This document shows positions 36,882 through 44,270 of a stretch of DNA of 64,000 bases, piece by piece. A program made the translations under genes and the position numbers. The notes below the pieces were generated by a model. That model made no database searches. It was not told the origin of the DNA and was given only the letters and a program-made list of their open reading frames with translations. The DNA is taken from assembly GCF_947502415.1 (NCBI RefSeq), contig NZ_CANMZV010000009.1, forward strand, positions 124,001 through 188,000. Direction: 5' to 3'. This stretch comes from an uncultured Photobacterium sp. (GTDB lineage: Bacteria; Pseudomonadota; Gammaproteobacteria; Enterobacterales; Vibrionaceae). Within the stretch, counting starts at the first letter, position 1, and each line of letters opens with the position of its first letter.

Positions 36882-37556
36882 TTATCGTGTTCCTGTCGAT
36901 TCTTCATGCACCAGCGAAAGTGCCTGCTCTATAGGAGCAGCAACTCCAGCGGCTAAATAAGGTACCAGGCGCTCAATCAAATCTTCCGTGGTAACTTTGC
37001 GCGCAAAGTCATTTTCGGCAATTTCACACAGCGCAGTTGACGAAGCCATTGTGAATACCGATGCGCCTAACGTGAAATGCAGTCGCCAAAATAGGGTTTC
37101 AGGATCAAGAGATGGGTTGGCGCGGCAGACAGCGGTCGTAAATAGTTTTAGTACATCATCGTAGCGGGTATAAATAAACCAGCGCAAATGTCCCTGCACA
37201 TCGGTATAACCTCTACCGATCAAAGACATAAAAATAGTCGCTCCACTAGAACGATATTGATTCAGGCCAAGCAGTGGACTCTTCACACAGCTGAAAACAT
37301 CCTCCATCGAAAAATCATCGCGGCTAAGTAACACTTCCAGCTCTGATTTCAATGCAGGCATGAACTCTTCCAGATAGCGGCCAAGTACCGCCCGGACTAA
37401 TGTTTTCTTGTCACCATAATGGTAATTAACCGAAGCAAGGTTAACACCTGCCTTGCTGGTAATGGTTCGCAACGAGGTATCCTTAAAGCCGTGCTCGGCA
37501 AACAGCAGCTCCGCTGCATCAAGGATTCGGCCTTTCGTCTCTCCCTTTCCCGCCAT
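36882..37556 (-). CDS. PsrA-like TetR-family regulator
   Basis: 224 residues. I use the second of two close in-frame ATGs because AGGTGA would abut the first. N-terminal helix-turn-helix GRILDAAELLFAEHGFKDTS with ITSKAGVNLASVNYHYGDKKTL; the C-terminal ligand domain is longer than average TetR. Likely senses fatty acyl-CoA: it precedes fadE, and a palindrome matching the PsrA motif (AAAC-N4-GTTT) lies 16 nt before the gene. In V. cholerae a TetR gene at this position borders vrrA, as far as I recall. Confidence 0.8.
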   Translation of the reverse strand: MAGKGETKGRILDAAELLFAEHGFKDTSLRTITSKAGVNLASVNYHYGDKKTLVRAVLGRYLEEFMPALKSELEVLLSRDDFSMEDVFSCVKSPLLGLNQYRSSGATIFMSLIGRGYTDVQGHLRWFIYTRYDDVLKLFTTAVCRANPSLDPETLFWRLHFTLGASVFTMASSTALCEIAENDFARKVTTEDLIERLVPYLAAGVAAPIEQALSLVHEESTGTR

Positions 37557-37571
37557 TTTCATTCACCTGTA

Positions 37572-37587
37572 TTAAACACATGTTTAA
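37572..37587. promoter_or_regulatory. PsrA-type operator
   Basis: TTAAACACATGTTTAA is a perfect 7-bp palindrome with a 2-bp centre. It fits the known PsrA consensus of AAAC and GTTT halves separated by a few bases. It probably autoregulates the TetR gene and, through it, fadE. Confidence 0.6.
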
Positions 37588-37848
37588 ACTTTACATCCCA
37601 TTAATATTTTTAACAAGCTGCAAATAAACTCCAATCGAGCGTTTTGCATAGCTTAATGAGATGAATAGATAAAGATGTGATACTGATCGAATATCAAGGG
37701 TGTTTTTTTAATTTCAACGAATTAGCACAGCGCGTGATAACATATTGATAAATATACGAGTATGTTATCTTACGATAAAAAATAGCGCAGAAAAATTCAC
37801 TGTGAAATCAAAGTTCAGAAAAAATAATACGAAAAATGAAATTTACCG
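37588..37848. other. spacer between the tetR promoter and the first small-RNA gene
   Basis: AT-rich sequence with no coding potential or hairpin-plus-T structure that I can recognise; part of it must hold the TetR promoter. The larger non-coding block continues to 39030 and is filled by four small-RNA units. Confidence 0.5.
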
Positions 37849-37878
37849 GGAACAAACAAACTGATCGCACGGTCATAT
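37849..37878 (+). promoter_or_regulatory. sigma-E promoter of small RNA unit 1
   Basis: GGAAC at 37849-37853 and TCATA at 37873-37877, spaced 19 bp, match the sigma-E -35 (GGAACTT) and -10 (TCnnA) elements. The expected start falls on G37884, the first base of the GCCACTGC seed. Confidence 0.75.
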
Positions 37879-37883
37879 ATAGT

Positions 37884-37950
37884 GCCACTGCTTTTTCTTA
37901 GAAGACATTCTTCAGAGCCCGTCACACATTGGAGATGGGCTTCTTTATTT
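37884..37950 (+). ncRNA. sigma-E small RNA 1, MicV/RybB-like (short form)
   Basis: A predicted 67-nt transcript beginning GCCACTGCTTTTTCTTAGAA. Its first 12 bases equal the start of enterobacterial RybB, the conserved seed with which RybB, MicV and VrrA repress outer-membrane-protein mRNAs through Hfq. A GAGCCC/GGGCTT stem at about 37915-37942 with a T-rich tail makes the terminator. The seed sits at the very 5' end, as in RybB. Function is inferred from seed, promoter and terminator together. Confidence 0.8.
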
Positions 37951-38198
37951 CAGCCTGAACCAGAAAAAACAGTATACCATCCCCATTATCACCTCTAGCT
38001 CTCGTTATACCAAACGGAACAATAAGCTGATCCAACATCGTAAAAAAAGCAAACACTACCTATACGCATTTTCTAATGACTGATACAAGGCATCCGGCAG
38101 AGACATCCATTCTTGAATGGTTGAAGATAAAATAGTTTTGAAATAAAATTTCAAAAATCAACCACATAAAAAAGTATCATTTTTTTTATGGGTTAAGG

Positions 38199-38227
38199 GG
38201 AACAAAACCTAAAAGCTCGAGTCATAT
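38199..38227 (+). promoter_or_regulatory. sigma-E promoter of small RNA unit 2
   Basis: GGAAC at 38199-38203 and TCATA at 38222-38226 with an 18-bp gap. The flanking bases (GTCATATATA) resemble those of unit 1. Predicted start near 38233. Confidence 0.75.
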
Positions 38228-38232
38228 ATAAA

Positions 38233-38376
38233 GACATTACGATTAAAGACGCATCATTATTTGTTAGCTGGCCGCGAAACAAACCTTCTATCCTTTAATC
38301 TGATATGCCACTGCTGCTAAACTCCTAATTGTGTAAATAGAGCCTTTGCCCGCTGAATTACAGCGGGCTTTTTTTA
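38233..38376 (+). ncRNA. vrrA: sigma-E small RNA 2, VrrA-like (long form)
   Basis: A predicted transcript of about 144 nt. The seed GCCACTGCTGCTAAACTCC starts at 38307, about 74 nt inside the RNA, and the terminator is GCCCGCTG/CAGCGGGC (38348-38368) with a T-run. V. cholerae VrrA is about 140 nt, sigma-E dependent and, as I recall, lies next to the same TetR gene, so this is the best vrrA candidate. VrrA represses OmpA and OmpT synthesis. The 5' end is inferred from the promoter. Confidence 0.78.
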
Positions 38377-38499
38377 TTCGCAATCTCGACATTTATCCAG
38401 CTCACAATATCAGATAGTAAATAGCAATAGTACTGACATAACATTATCCATTGAATAGTAAGAGTTTTTAAAATAAACCAGAAAAAACACTATTAGTTA

Positions 38500-38528
38500 T
38501 GAACCTTTTACTATCATCGCAGTCTTAT
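38500..38528 (+). promoter_or_regulatory. sigma-E promoter of small RNA unit 3
   Basis: TGAAC at 38500-38504 and TCTTA at 38523-38527 with an 18-bp gap, the same spacing as in units 2 and 4. One mismatch in the -35 element. Predicted start near 38533. Confidence 0.68.
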
Positions 38529-38532
38529 ATAG

Positions 38533-38644
38533 TAACATTCACATTAATGGAGATTTCTGGAAATCATCTTCATTAATCGACAATGCCACTGCTGCTAAAC
38601 TCCTAATTGTGTTTAACCCGCTGAGCATTCAGCGGGATTTTTTT
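38533..38644 (+). ncRNA. sigma-E small RNA 3, VrrA-like
   Basis: A predicted transcript of about 112 nt. The seed starts at 38585; the 30 bases 38583-38612 are identical to 38305-38334 in unit 2, but the leader before and the stem after differ. Terminator CCCGCTGA/TCAGCGGG (38617-38636) with seven T. It should share targets with unit 2. Confidence 0.75.
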
Positions 38645-38847
38645 GTCGCTAATTTAACGAATAGCTAAATAGCAAACAATCACAACAATGAGCGCTCATT
38701 TATTTTAAATTACACTTCTGTGAGATATTCATAGTGCTTTTTGCTTATTCCGCCAAACTATAATCAGTCTATATACAACAAAACTCATTTATGAAACAAA
38801 CCAATCAAAAATCAGAAAAATAAAATGACACTTTTTTAAATTATTAT

Positions 38848-38876
38848 TGAACCAATCTAAATCACTGAAGTCTCAA
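38848..38876 (+). promoter_or_regulatory. sigma-E promoter of small RNA unit 4
   Basis: TGAAC at 38848-38852 and TCTCA at 38871-38875 with an 18-bp gap. Predicted start near 38882. Confidence 0.65.
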
Positions 38877-38881
38877 TATAC

Positions 38882-39007
38882 AAGATTGATGTTATCCGCT
38901 TCATTGCAAGCTACTCTCAAGCGAATAACTTTAATTGCCACTGCTGCTTTAACTCCTTATTGTAAATGGAATTGTTGCGCTGAGCCTTTCTCAGCGCTTT
39001 TTTTTTT
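38882..39007 (+). ncRNA. sigma-E small RNA 4, VrrA-like
   Basis: A predicted transcript of about 126 nt with the seed GCCACTGCTGCTTTAACTCC from 38937 and a terminator GCGCTGAG/CTCAGCGC (38977-38997) followed by ten T. The seed extension differs from units 2 and 3 by a small change (TTTAACTCC against TAAACTCC), so target range may differ. A 63-codon frame over this unit is a chance reading frame. Confidence 0.75.
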
Positions 39008-39030
39008 GCACGGTATACAACTAATTAAAC

Positions 39031-39867
39031 TCAATTAATGGCAGCTATCTCCGGTTCCACGCTCATCAGATCAGGATACTTCATCGCCATCGCCAACACT
39101 TCACATGTATGGCTTGCATCTACCACTTTTCCCCCGCTACCCGATACCGAAGAAAATTCAGGTACTGGCAATTTCGCCCACAAAGCCATCGCTGTGTAAT
39201 AACTCTCCCGAGAAGGGTGGCTTCGCGCCGCTAAATGCAGAACCTGTTGTGAAGGCCAGTTCGCTACAATCTGGCTTATTGCACAAAGGCAGTCATCCAG
39301 ATGCACCAAATTCACAGGATCAGAACCATTTGCCAACGACGAGCGCCCAGCTAAATAGCGTACCGGGTGTCGTCCAGGGCCAAATAGCCCGGCAAGTCGT
39401 AAAACAACTAACTCCCGGCCCCATTCCTGCGCCAACCATTGTTCTAACTGCAAATGAGCATGACCGGAAGCGGTATCAGGTACTGGCACGGTCTCTTCAT
39501 TTGCAACCCCGGTGACGCTACCGTATACCGATGTCGTACTAATAAAAATCACCTTCCTGCAACCGTATTTCTTCGCCACATAAGAGAGACTTTTTATCTT
39601 GGCAATAAAGGCCTGATCGGCTCCCTCTCCTCGACCTGGCGGTACATTAATTATCAAAATATCAGCTGTCAGGAATTCTTCGAGATCACTATCCACCTCA
39701 TTAAGTTCAACAGGTAAGGTCAACGCAACACCATGAATACCGTATTCCTTTAAATGAGAAACCTTCAGCGGATTCTGTTTACTGCCAAAAACAAAATGTC
39801 CTTGCTGCACCAATTTTTTTGCTAACGGAAAACCAAGCCAACCGCAACCGCATATACTAACTTTCAT
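39031..39867 (-). CDS. YeeZ-like NAD-dependent epimerase/SDR protein
   Basis: 278 residues from an ATG with a perfect AAGGAGGG site; the frame opens 16 codons earlier. Extended short-chain dehydrogenase fold: dinucleotide motif GCGWLGFPLA at residues 6-15 and STTSVYGSVTG near 110, where the Tyr is the usual catalytic one though the lysine of YxxxK is not evident. This is the pattern of E. coli YeeZ. The substrate is unknown. It is convergent with the small-RNA array. Confidence 0.75.
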   Translation of the reverse strand: MKVSICGCGWLGFPLAKKLVQQGHFVFGSKQNPLKVSHLKEYGIHGVALTLPVELNEVDSDLEEFLTADILIINVPPGRGEGADQAFIAKIKSLSYVAKKYGCRKVIFISTTSVYGSVTGVANEETVPVPDTASGHAHLQLEQWLAQEWGRELVVLRLAGLFGPGRHPVRYLAGRSSLANGSDPVNLVHLDDCLCAISQIVANWPSQQVLHLAARSHPSRESYYTAMALWAKLPVPEFSSVSGSGGKVVDASHTCEVLAMAMKYPDLMSVEPEIAAIN

Positions 39868-40189
39868 TTTTATACCCTCCTTATCAATGCAACAAATGAC
39901 ATAAAGTAACCACATCTAATTTATTTTAATCTGTAAATTAATTCCTTTCATTTGAAAATAAACAACAATAAAAAGGCATTATTTTGCTTACATCTACCAC
40001 TTAGCTAAAAAATATTTTCAGAACTGAAAGGAAAAATTCGATCCCTGTCAAACTATAATAAAAAGTAAAAGCCAGATTCATGGAATTGCTAGGAGCAAAT
40101 CCATGAAAAGTAGTATAGTTTCATCAAATTGGCTTCGTGTAATCATGAAGGCCTCTAATGAAATTCAGTAACGAAGCGCGGTAATCGCC
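39868..40189. other. divergent region epimerase/hexR
   Basis: 322 bp. A TATAAT at 40054-40059 may be the hexR -10 box. It is followed by a 31-nt hairpin (40077-40107) and a pair of mutually complementary segments GCTTCGT (40132-40138) and ACGAAGC (40171-40177) just before the start codon, so the hexR mRNA leader may be structured. Confidence 0.5.
40077..40107 (+). promoter_or_regulatory. hairpin in the presumed hexR mRNA leader
   Basis: TTCATGGA and TCCATGAA are perfect 8-bp arms; an inner TTGC/GCAA continues the stem, leaving the loop TAGGA. It starts about 18 bp downstream of a TATAAT box. It could be an RNA element or an operator for a dimeric regulator. Confidence 0.45.
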
Positions 40190-41044
40190 ATGAATACCCT
40201 AGAGAAAATTCAGAAAAATTTAGATAACTTCAGCAAGTCTGAACGAAAAGTCGCTGAAGTGATCATCGCATCGCCTCAAACAGCGATTCATTCCAGTATT
40301 GCAACACTGGCCAAAATGGCTGATGTTAGTGAACCAACGGTTAACCGTTTTTGCCGTCGCCTTGATACCAAAGGCTTTCCGGATTTTAAACTGCACCTAG
40401 CGCAGAGCCTTGCAAACGGAACACCTTACGTTAATCGCAACGTCGAAGAAGATGATGGCCCAGACGCATACACGGCAAAAATATTTGAATCAACAATGGC
40501 ATGTTTGGATGTTGCAAAAAATAGCTTGGATCCAATGCAGGTCAACCGTGCCGTTGACTTACTGACCCAAGCTAAGAAAATTTCTTTCTTCGGCCTGGGA
40601 GCTTCGGCTTCTGTTGCCCACGATGCACAAAACAAATTCTTCCGCTTCAATATCCCTATTGTTTGTTTTGATGACATTGTCATGCAGCGCATGAGCGTAA
40701 TCAATTGTACTGACGGCGACGTCGTTGTCATGATTTCACATACCGGTCGCACCAAGAGCCTGGTTGAAGTTGCTCGCATGGCCCGTGATAATGGCGCAAC
40801 TGTTATTGGTATTACCGCCAAAGATTCACCGCTTGACCGTGAGTGTTCACTATCAATTTGTCTGGATGTACCAGAAGACACCGACATCTATATGCCAATG
40901 GCAAGCCGTGTTGTACAAATGACGGTTATTGACGTTCTGGCAACAGGCTTCACACTTCGTCGTGGCGCAGGTTTTCGCGAAAACCTAAAACGCGTAAAAG
41001 AGTCCCTGAAAGATTCGCGTTTTTCCAAAGAAGGCATGATGTAA
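40190..41044 (+). CDS. hexR: transcriptional regulator HexR
   Basis: 284 residues, RpiR family: N-terminal helix-turn-helix ([21 protein letters not shown] at about residues 38-58; first 20 are the core) and a C-terminal SIS sugar-phosphate domain ([18 protein letters not shown] and [16 protein letters not shown]). HexR senses 2-keto-3-deoxy-6-phosphogluconate and controls central carbon genes. hexR followed by pykA is the conserved order in enterobacteria, vibrios and shewanellas. A strong terminator separates the two genes here. Confidence 0.93.
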   Translation: MNTLEKIQKNLDNFSKSERKVAEVIIASPQTAIHSSIATLAKMADVSEPTVNRFCRRLDTKGFPDFKLHLAQSLANGTPYVNRNVEEDDGPDAYTAKIFESTMACLDVAKNSLDPMQVNRAVDLLTQAKKISFFGLGASASVAHDAQNKFFRFNIPIVCFDDIVMQRMSVINCTDGDVVVMISHTGRTKSLVEVARMARDNGATVIGITAKDSPLDRECSLSICLDVPEDTDIYMPMASRVVQMTVIDVLATGFTLRRGAGFRENLKRVKESLKDSRFSKEGMM

Positions 41045-41074
41045 CCTCAGCAATTCTTTCCACAATTCAACCTC

Positions 41075-41104
41075 AAAAGCATGAACATCCGTTCATGCTT
41101 TTTA
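41075..41104 (+). terminator. intrinsic terminator after hexR
   Basis: AAAAGCATGAAC (41075-41086) pairs perfectly with GTTCATGCTTTT (41091-41102) around ATCC, with further T. Confidence 0.88.
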
Positions 41105-41308
41105 TTCCGCCTCGATCCTTGCTTACAGCCCCCCAATTCAGCGACCAGAGCACTACAATTATTCCAGACCACGACTGGTTTTTTACTTGATGTTATCTAG
41201 CATTAACCATAACAGCTTAATACACAATGAAAATGCATATCACTCCGCTATCAATGATACCTTGGTGTGTTTCATACACCTGCTTCATTGATAGCTTCTG
41301 TATGAGGC

Positions 41309-41328
41309 GAAAATTGTAGTAAATTTTC
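41309..41328. promoter_or_regulatory. dyad upstream of pykA, possible HexR site
   Basis: GAAAATT (41309-41315) and AATTTTC (41322-41328) are complementary, and the enclosed TGTAGTAAATTTTCA (41315-41329) loosely resembles the HexR motif TGTAATTAAATTACA. HexR controls pykA in related bacteria, so a site is expected here. The rest of the 41105-41402 spacer holds nothing else I recognise. Confidence 0.4.
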
Positions 41329-41402
41329 ACCGTAAAAGGTTCCAGTTTCTGTTAGACAACCTCGCAACACTGTCTGACACCAGATAAAAACGGAGTTTCC
41401 CC

Positions 41403-42848
41403 ATGTCAGAAAGGCTAAGACGTACCAAAATCGTGACAACCCTAGGCCCGGCAACGGATCGCGACAATAACCTGGAAAAAATAATCGCCGCCGGAGCCAA
41501 CGTGGTTCGTATGAACTTCTCCCATGGCAGTCCGGAAGATCACATCAAGCGAACCAATACCGTACGGGAAATTGCCGCAAAACTTGGCAAACACGTAGCT
41601 ATTCTGGGTGATCTTCAAGGCCCTAAAATTCGGGTATCAACATTTAAAGATGACAAGGTTCAACTGGCGATCGGGGACAAGTTCACGCTGGACAGCGAAC
41701 TGCCCAAGGACGAAGGCGACCAACATGCCGTTGGCCTTGACTACAAAGAACTGCCAAAAGATGTTATCCCCGGCGATATCCTGCTGTTAGACGACGGTCG
41801 CGTTCAGCTAAAAGTCACTTCAGTGGAAGAAAATAAAGTTCACACTGAAGTAACCGTTGGCGGCCCACTATCCAATAACAAAGGCATCAATAAAAAAGGG
41901 GGCGGCCTATCCGCTGAAGCCCTGACCGATAAAGACAAAGCCGACATCATTACAGCTGCCTCCATGAAAGTTGACTATTTAGCCGTCTCTTTCCCGCGTA
42001 ACGGTGAAGACATGAAATATGCCCGTCGGCTGGCAACAGATGCAGGACTGGACGCTCGGTTGGTTGCCAAGGTCGAACGCGCCGAAGCCGTCGCCACAAC
42101 AGACGCTATGGATGACATTATCATGGCATCCGATGCGGTGATGGTTGCCCGAGGTGACCTGGGGGTCGAAATTGGTGATCCAGAACTGGTTGGCGTGCAG
42201 AAAAAACTGATCCGCCGGGCACGTAGCCTGAACCGCACAGTTATCACCGCAACCCAAATGATGGAATCGATGATCACTAGCCCAATGCCCACCCGAGCCG
42301 AAGTCATGGACGTTGCCAACGCTGTATTGGATGGAACCGATGCAGTTATGCTGTCAGCTGAAACCGCTGCGGGGCAATACCCGGAAGAAACCGTTAAGGC
42401 AATGGCCAGTGTCTGTCTTGGTGCCGAGAAAGAACCAAGTATCAATATTTCCACTCACCGCCTTGATAAGACCTTTATGTCGACAGAAGAAACCATCGCC
42501 ATGTCGACCATGTATGCTGCTAACCATATGGATGGCGTCAAGGCGATGATCGCGATGACAGAATCTGGCCGCACGCCGCTAATGATGTCGAGAATTTCCT
42601 CCGGGCTCCCTATCTTTTCCCTATCACGCAATGAAAGCACACTCAACCGTGCAGCGTTATACCGTGGTGTGACCCCGGTCTTTTTCGATCGTGACAGCGA
42701 TACCGGACTCGCTGCCGCCAGACACGCAATTGCGGTACTGAAAGAACAGAGCTTTCTGGTCGTAGGTGATTTAGTCATTATCACCCAAGGTGACGAAATG
42801 GATATTGTCGGTTCAACCAACAATATGCGGATCCTGACAGTAGAATAA
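41403..42848 (+). CDS. pykA: pyruvate kinase II
   Basis: 481 residues; converts phosphoenolpyruvate and ADP to pyruvate and ATP, the last step of glycolysis. Conserved blocks: [13 protein letters not shown] at the start, RMNFSHG (~38), [10 protein letters not shown] (~75), [12 protein letters not shown] (~246) and the family signature region [20 protein letters not shown] (~288). CGGAG precedes the ATG. It is the AMP/sugar-phosphate-regulated PykA type by its place next to hexR. Confidence 0.95.
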   Translation: MSERLRRTKIVTTLGPATDRDNNLEKIIAAGANVVRMNFSHGSPEDHIKRTNTVREIAAKLGKHVAILGDLQGPKIRVSTFKDDKVQLAIGDKFTLDSELPKDEGDQHAVGLDYKELPKDVIPGDILLLDDGRVQLKVTSVEENKVHTEVTVGGPLSNNKGINKKGGGLSAEALTDKDKADIITAASMKVDYLAVSFPRNGEDMKYARRLATDAGLDARLVAKVERAEAVATTDAMDDIIMASDAVMVARGDLGVEIGDPELVGVQKKLIRRARSLNRTVITATQMMESMITSPMPTRAEVMDVANAVLDGTDAVMLSAETAAGQYPEETVKAMASVCLGAEKEPSINISTHRLDKTFMSTEETIAMSTMYAANHMDGVKAMIAMTESGRTPLMMSRISSGLPIFSLSRNESTLNRAALYRGVTPVFFDRDSDTGLAAARHAIAVLKEQSFLVVGDLVIITQGDEMDIVGSTNNMRILTVE

Positions 42849-42857
42849 ACATAACGA

Positions 42858-42907
42858 GAAGCGAGATTTCTGACCATCACCACAATGAAGGTCTGAACTC
42901 TCGCTTC
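42858..42907. terminator. possible pykA/rimJ terminator hairpin
   Basis: GAAGCGAGA (42858-42866) pairs with TCTCGCTTC (42899-42907); inside, GACC and GGTC pair too. The long loop and weak T-tail make this a tentative terminator between convergent genes. Confidence 0.4.
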
Positions 42908-42928
42908 ATAAATTTATAGTTTCATAAT

Positions 42929-43519
42929 TTATAATTTCGGCTGAGCCCAATGAGGATTAATCCGCGCGGTCAGAATATGATCCTCCCAACAACCATTTAT
43001 CAATAAATAGTCTTTTGCGACGCCTTCCTTCTCAAAGCTGGCAGCACTAAGCACCGCTGCACTGCGCTGATTCCTTGGCATGTAAGCCGCCATCACGCGA
43101 TGGAATTGTTGCTCATCAAACATCCATTCAACTGCAGCATTCAGTGCACGTCGCATCATCCCTTTCCCTTGGCAACGTTCATCTAAGGAATAACCAACAT
43201 GGCAAGCATAAAATGGATGCCGCACTAAGTTACTAAAATTAATCACACCGCATATTTCATTCGAACCTTGTTTTACAATCACAAAGTAATAAGCCAACTT
43301 ATGCTTATGTAACTCTGCAAGCTGATGTAAACGCTTTTCCCAGCCAGCTTCCGTAAAAAATGCCTCATCACGCAATGGCTCCCAAGGTTGTAGATAAGCC
43401 TTGTTACGCTGGTAATATGTAGCAATCTGTTGAACATCCTTAACGGTAATTAACCGAACTTTAAAGTCATCAACCACGATAGCCGGAGAGCGATTAATAA
43501 TTGAATGAAACAACAGCAC
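42929..43519 (-). CDS. rimJ: ribosomal protein N-acetyltransferase RimJ-like
   Basis: 196 residues, GNAT fold. The order of blocks is that of RimJ: YLQPWEPLRDE (~residue 41), ICGVINFSNLVRHPFYAC (~88), the acetyl-CoA loop ERCQGKGMMRRAL (~115) and AAYMPRNQRSAAVL (~145). RimJ acetylates the N-terminus of ribosomal protein S5. The GTG start gives the same N-terminal length as the E. coli protein. Monocistronic. Confidence 0.87.
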   Translation of the reverse strand: MLLFHSIINRSPAIVVDDFKVRLITVKDVQQIATYYQRNKAYLQPWEPLRDEAFFTEAGWEKRLHQLAELHKHKLAYYFVIVKQGSNEICGVINFSNLVRHPFYACHVGYSLDERCQGKGMMRRALNAAVEWMFDEQQFHRVMAAYMPRNQRSAAVLSAASFEKEGVAKDYLLINGCWEDHILTARINPHWAQPKL

Positions 43520-43697
43520 CTAACCTTTCAAATTTAAAACCCTAAGACAACTCCCACACAGGATACCTTAACCCTATTCGTAAACTAATGACAGGTATAA
43601 CGTTTTACAGAGTAAATACCCTGTTGTATGACTTTTTCTGAACTATGATTGGAACTATAAAAGCTACAGCCTAGTATGAATCCTCAACAGGATAGTA

Positions 43698-44201
43698 ATG
43701 ATCATGTACTACGATTGCCTCGATACAATATTAGGGAACATCTTTTTACTTGCCGATCACCAAGGGCTCCGGCAGCTTACAATAGGAAGTGATGGATTCT
43801 GTCCCAACACGAACTGGGAGCACAACCCTCAGTTTATGAGTGAATACATCCACCAGCTCCAGCAATATCTTGAGGGGCAGCGTAAAACATTCACCATTCC
43901 CCTGGCTCCCCAAGGCAGTAAGTTTCAACAACAAGTATGGCAAGCAATCACTGACATTCCCTATGGCTCAACCTCTACATACCAGCAAATAGCCAAAGCA
44001 ATTCACCTTCCTAATGTCATTCAGGCTATCGGTATGGCCAAGAACGTTAACCCAATCCCCATTATTATCCCTAGCCATCGGGTACAAAGCGAAAACAACC
44101 AGCTAATTAGCAGTCGTTACGGAAAACAATTTGTTTTGCTGCTCCGGGCGCTGGAATCAGGTGAAATTATTTTGCACCAAACGGAAAAAGACTCGGCCTA
44201 A
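43698..44201 (+). CDS. alkylguanine-DNA alkyltransferase homologue lacking the catalytic cysteine
   Basis: 167 residues with the Ogt/MGMT fold: TSTYQQIAKAI (~92-102, helix-turn-helix with the DNA-flipping tyrosine), then NPIPIIIPSHRV (118-129). The invariant PCHRV active site reads PSHRV, with Ser126 encoded by AGC at the cysteine position. The arginine finger of RAVG is Gln109 (QAIG) and the hinge Asn of the GxAN block is Lys. The reading frame is intact, so the protein is probably made but cannot transfer alkyl groups through cysteine. It may act as an alkyltransferase-like (ATL) DNA-damage binder, although known ATLs usually carry Trp at this position. Confidence 0.8.
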   Translation: MIMYYDCLDTILGNIFLLADHQGLRQLTIGSDGFCPNTNWEHNPQFMSEYIHQLQQYLEGQRKTFTIPLAPQGSKFQQQVWQAITDIPYGSTSTYQQIAKAIHLPNVIQAIGMAKNVNPIPIIIPSHRVQSENNQLISSRYGKQFVLLLRALESGEIILHQTEKDSA

Positions 44202-44231
44202 AAAATCACTGCGGCCAAAATTGAGGTGGCA

Positions 44232-44262
44232 ACAAAAAAGGAGGCTAAGCCTCCTTTTTTGT
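44232..44262. terminator. bidirectional terminator between the alkyltransferase homologue and tyrR
   Basis: ACAAAAAAGGAGGC (44232-44245) pairs with GCCTCCTTTTTTGT (44249-44262) around a 3-nt loop. Confidence 0.9.
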
Positions 44263-44270
44263 ATCAACGT

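Noticed and set aside
38016..38042. GGAAC-N17-TCGTA between units 1 and 2, a possible fifth sigma-E promoter
   Set aside because: No GCCACTGC seed or intrinsic terminator follows in a sensible distance; the -10 match is weaker and the spacing differs. It could be the remains of a lost copy.
38847..39038. 63-codon frame over small-RNA unit 4
   Set aside because: It spans the sigma-E promoter, seed and terminator of the small RNA and has no ribosome-binding site.
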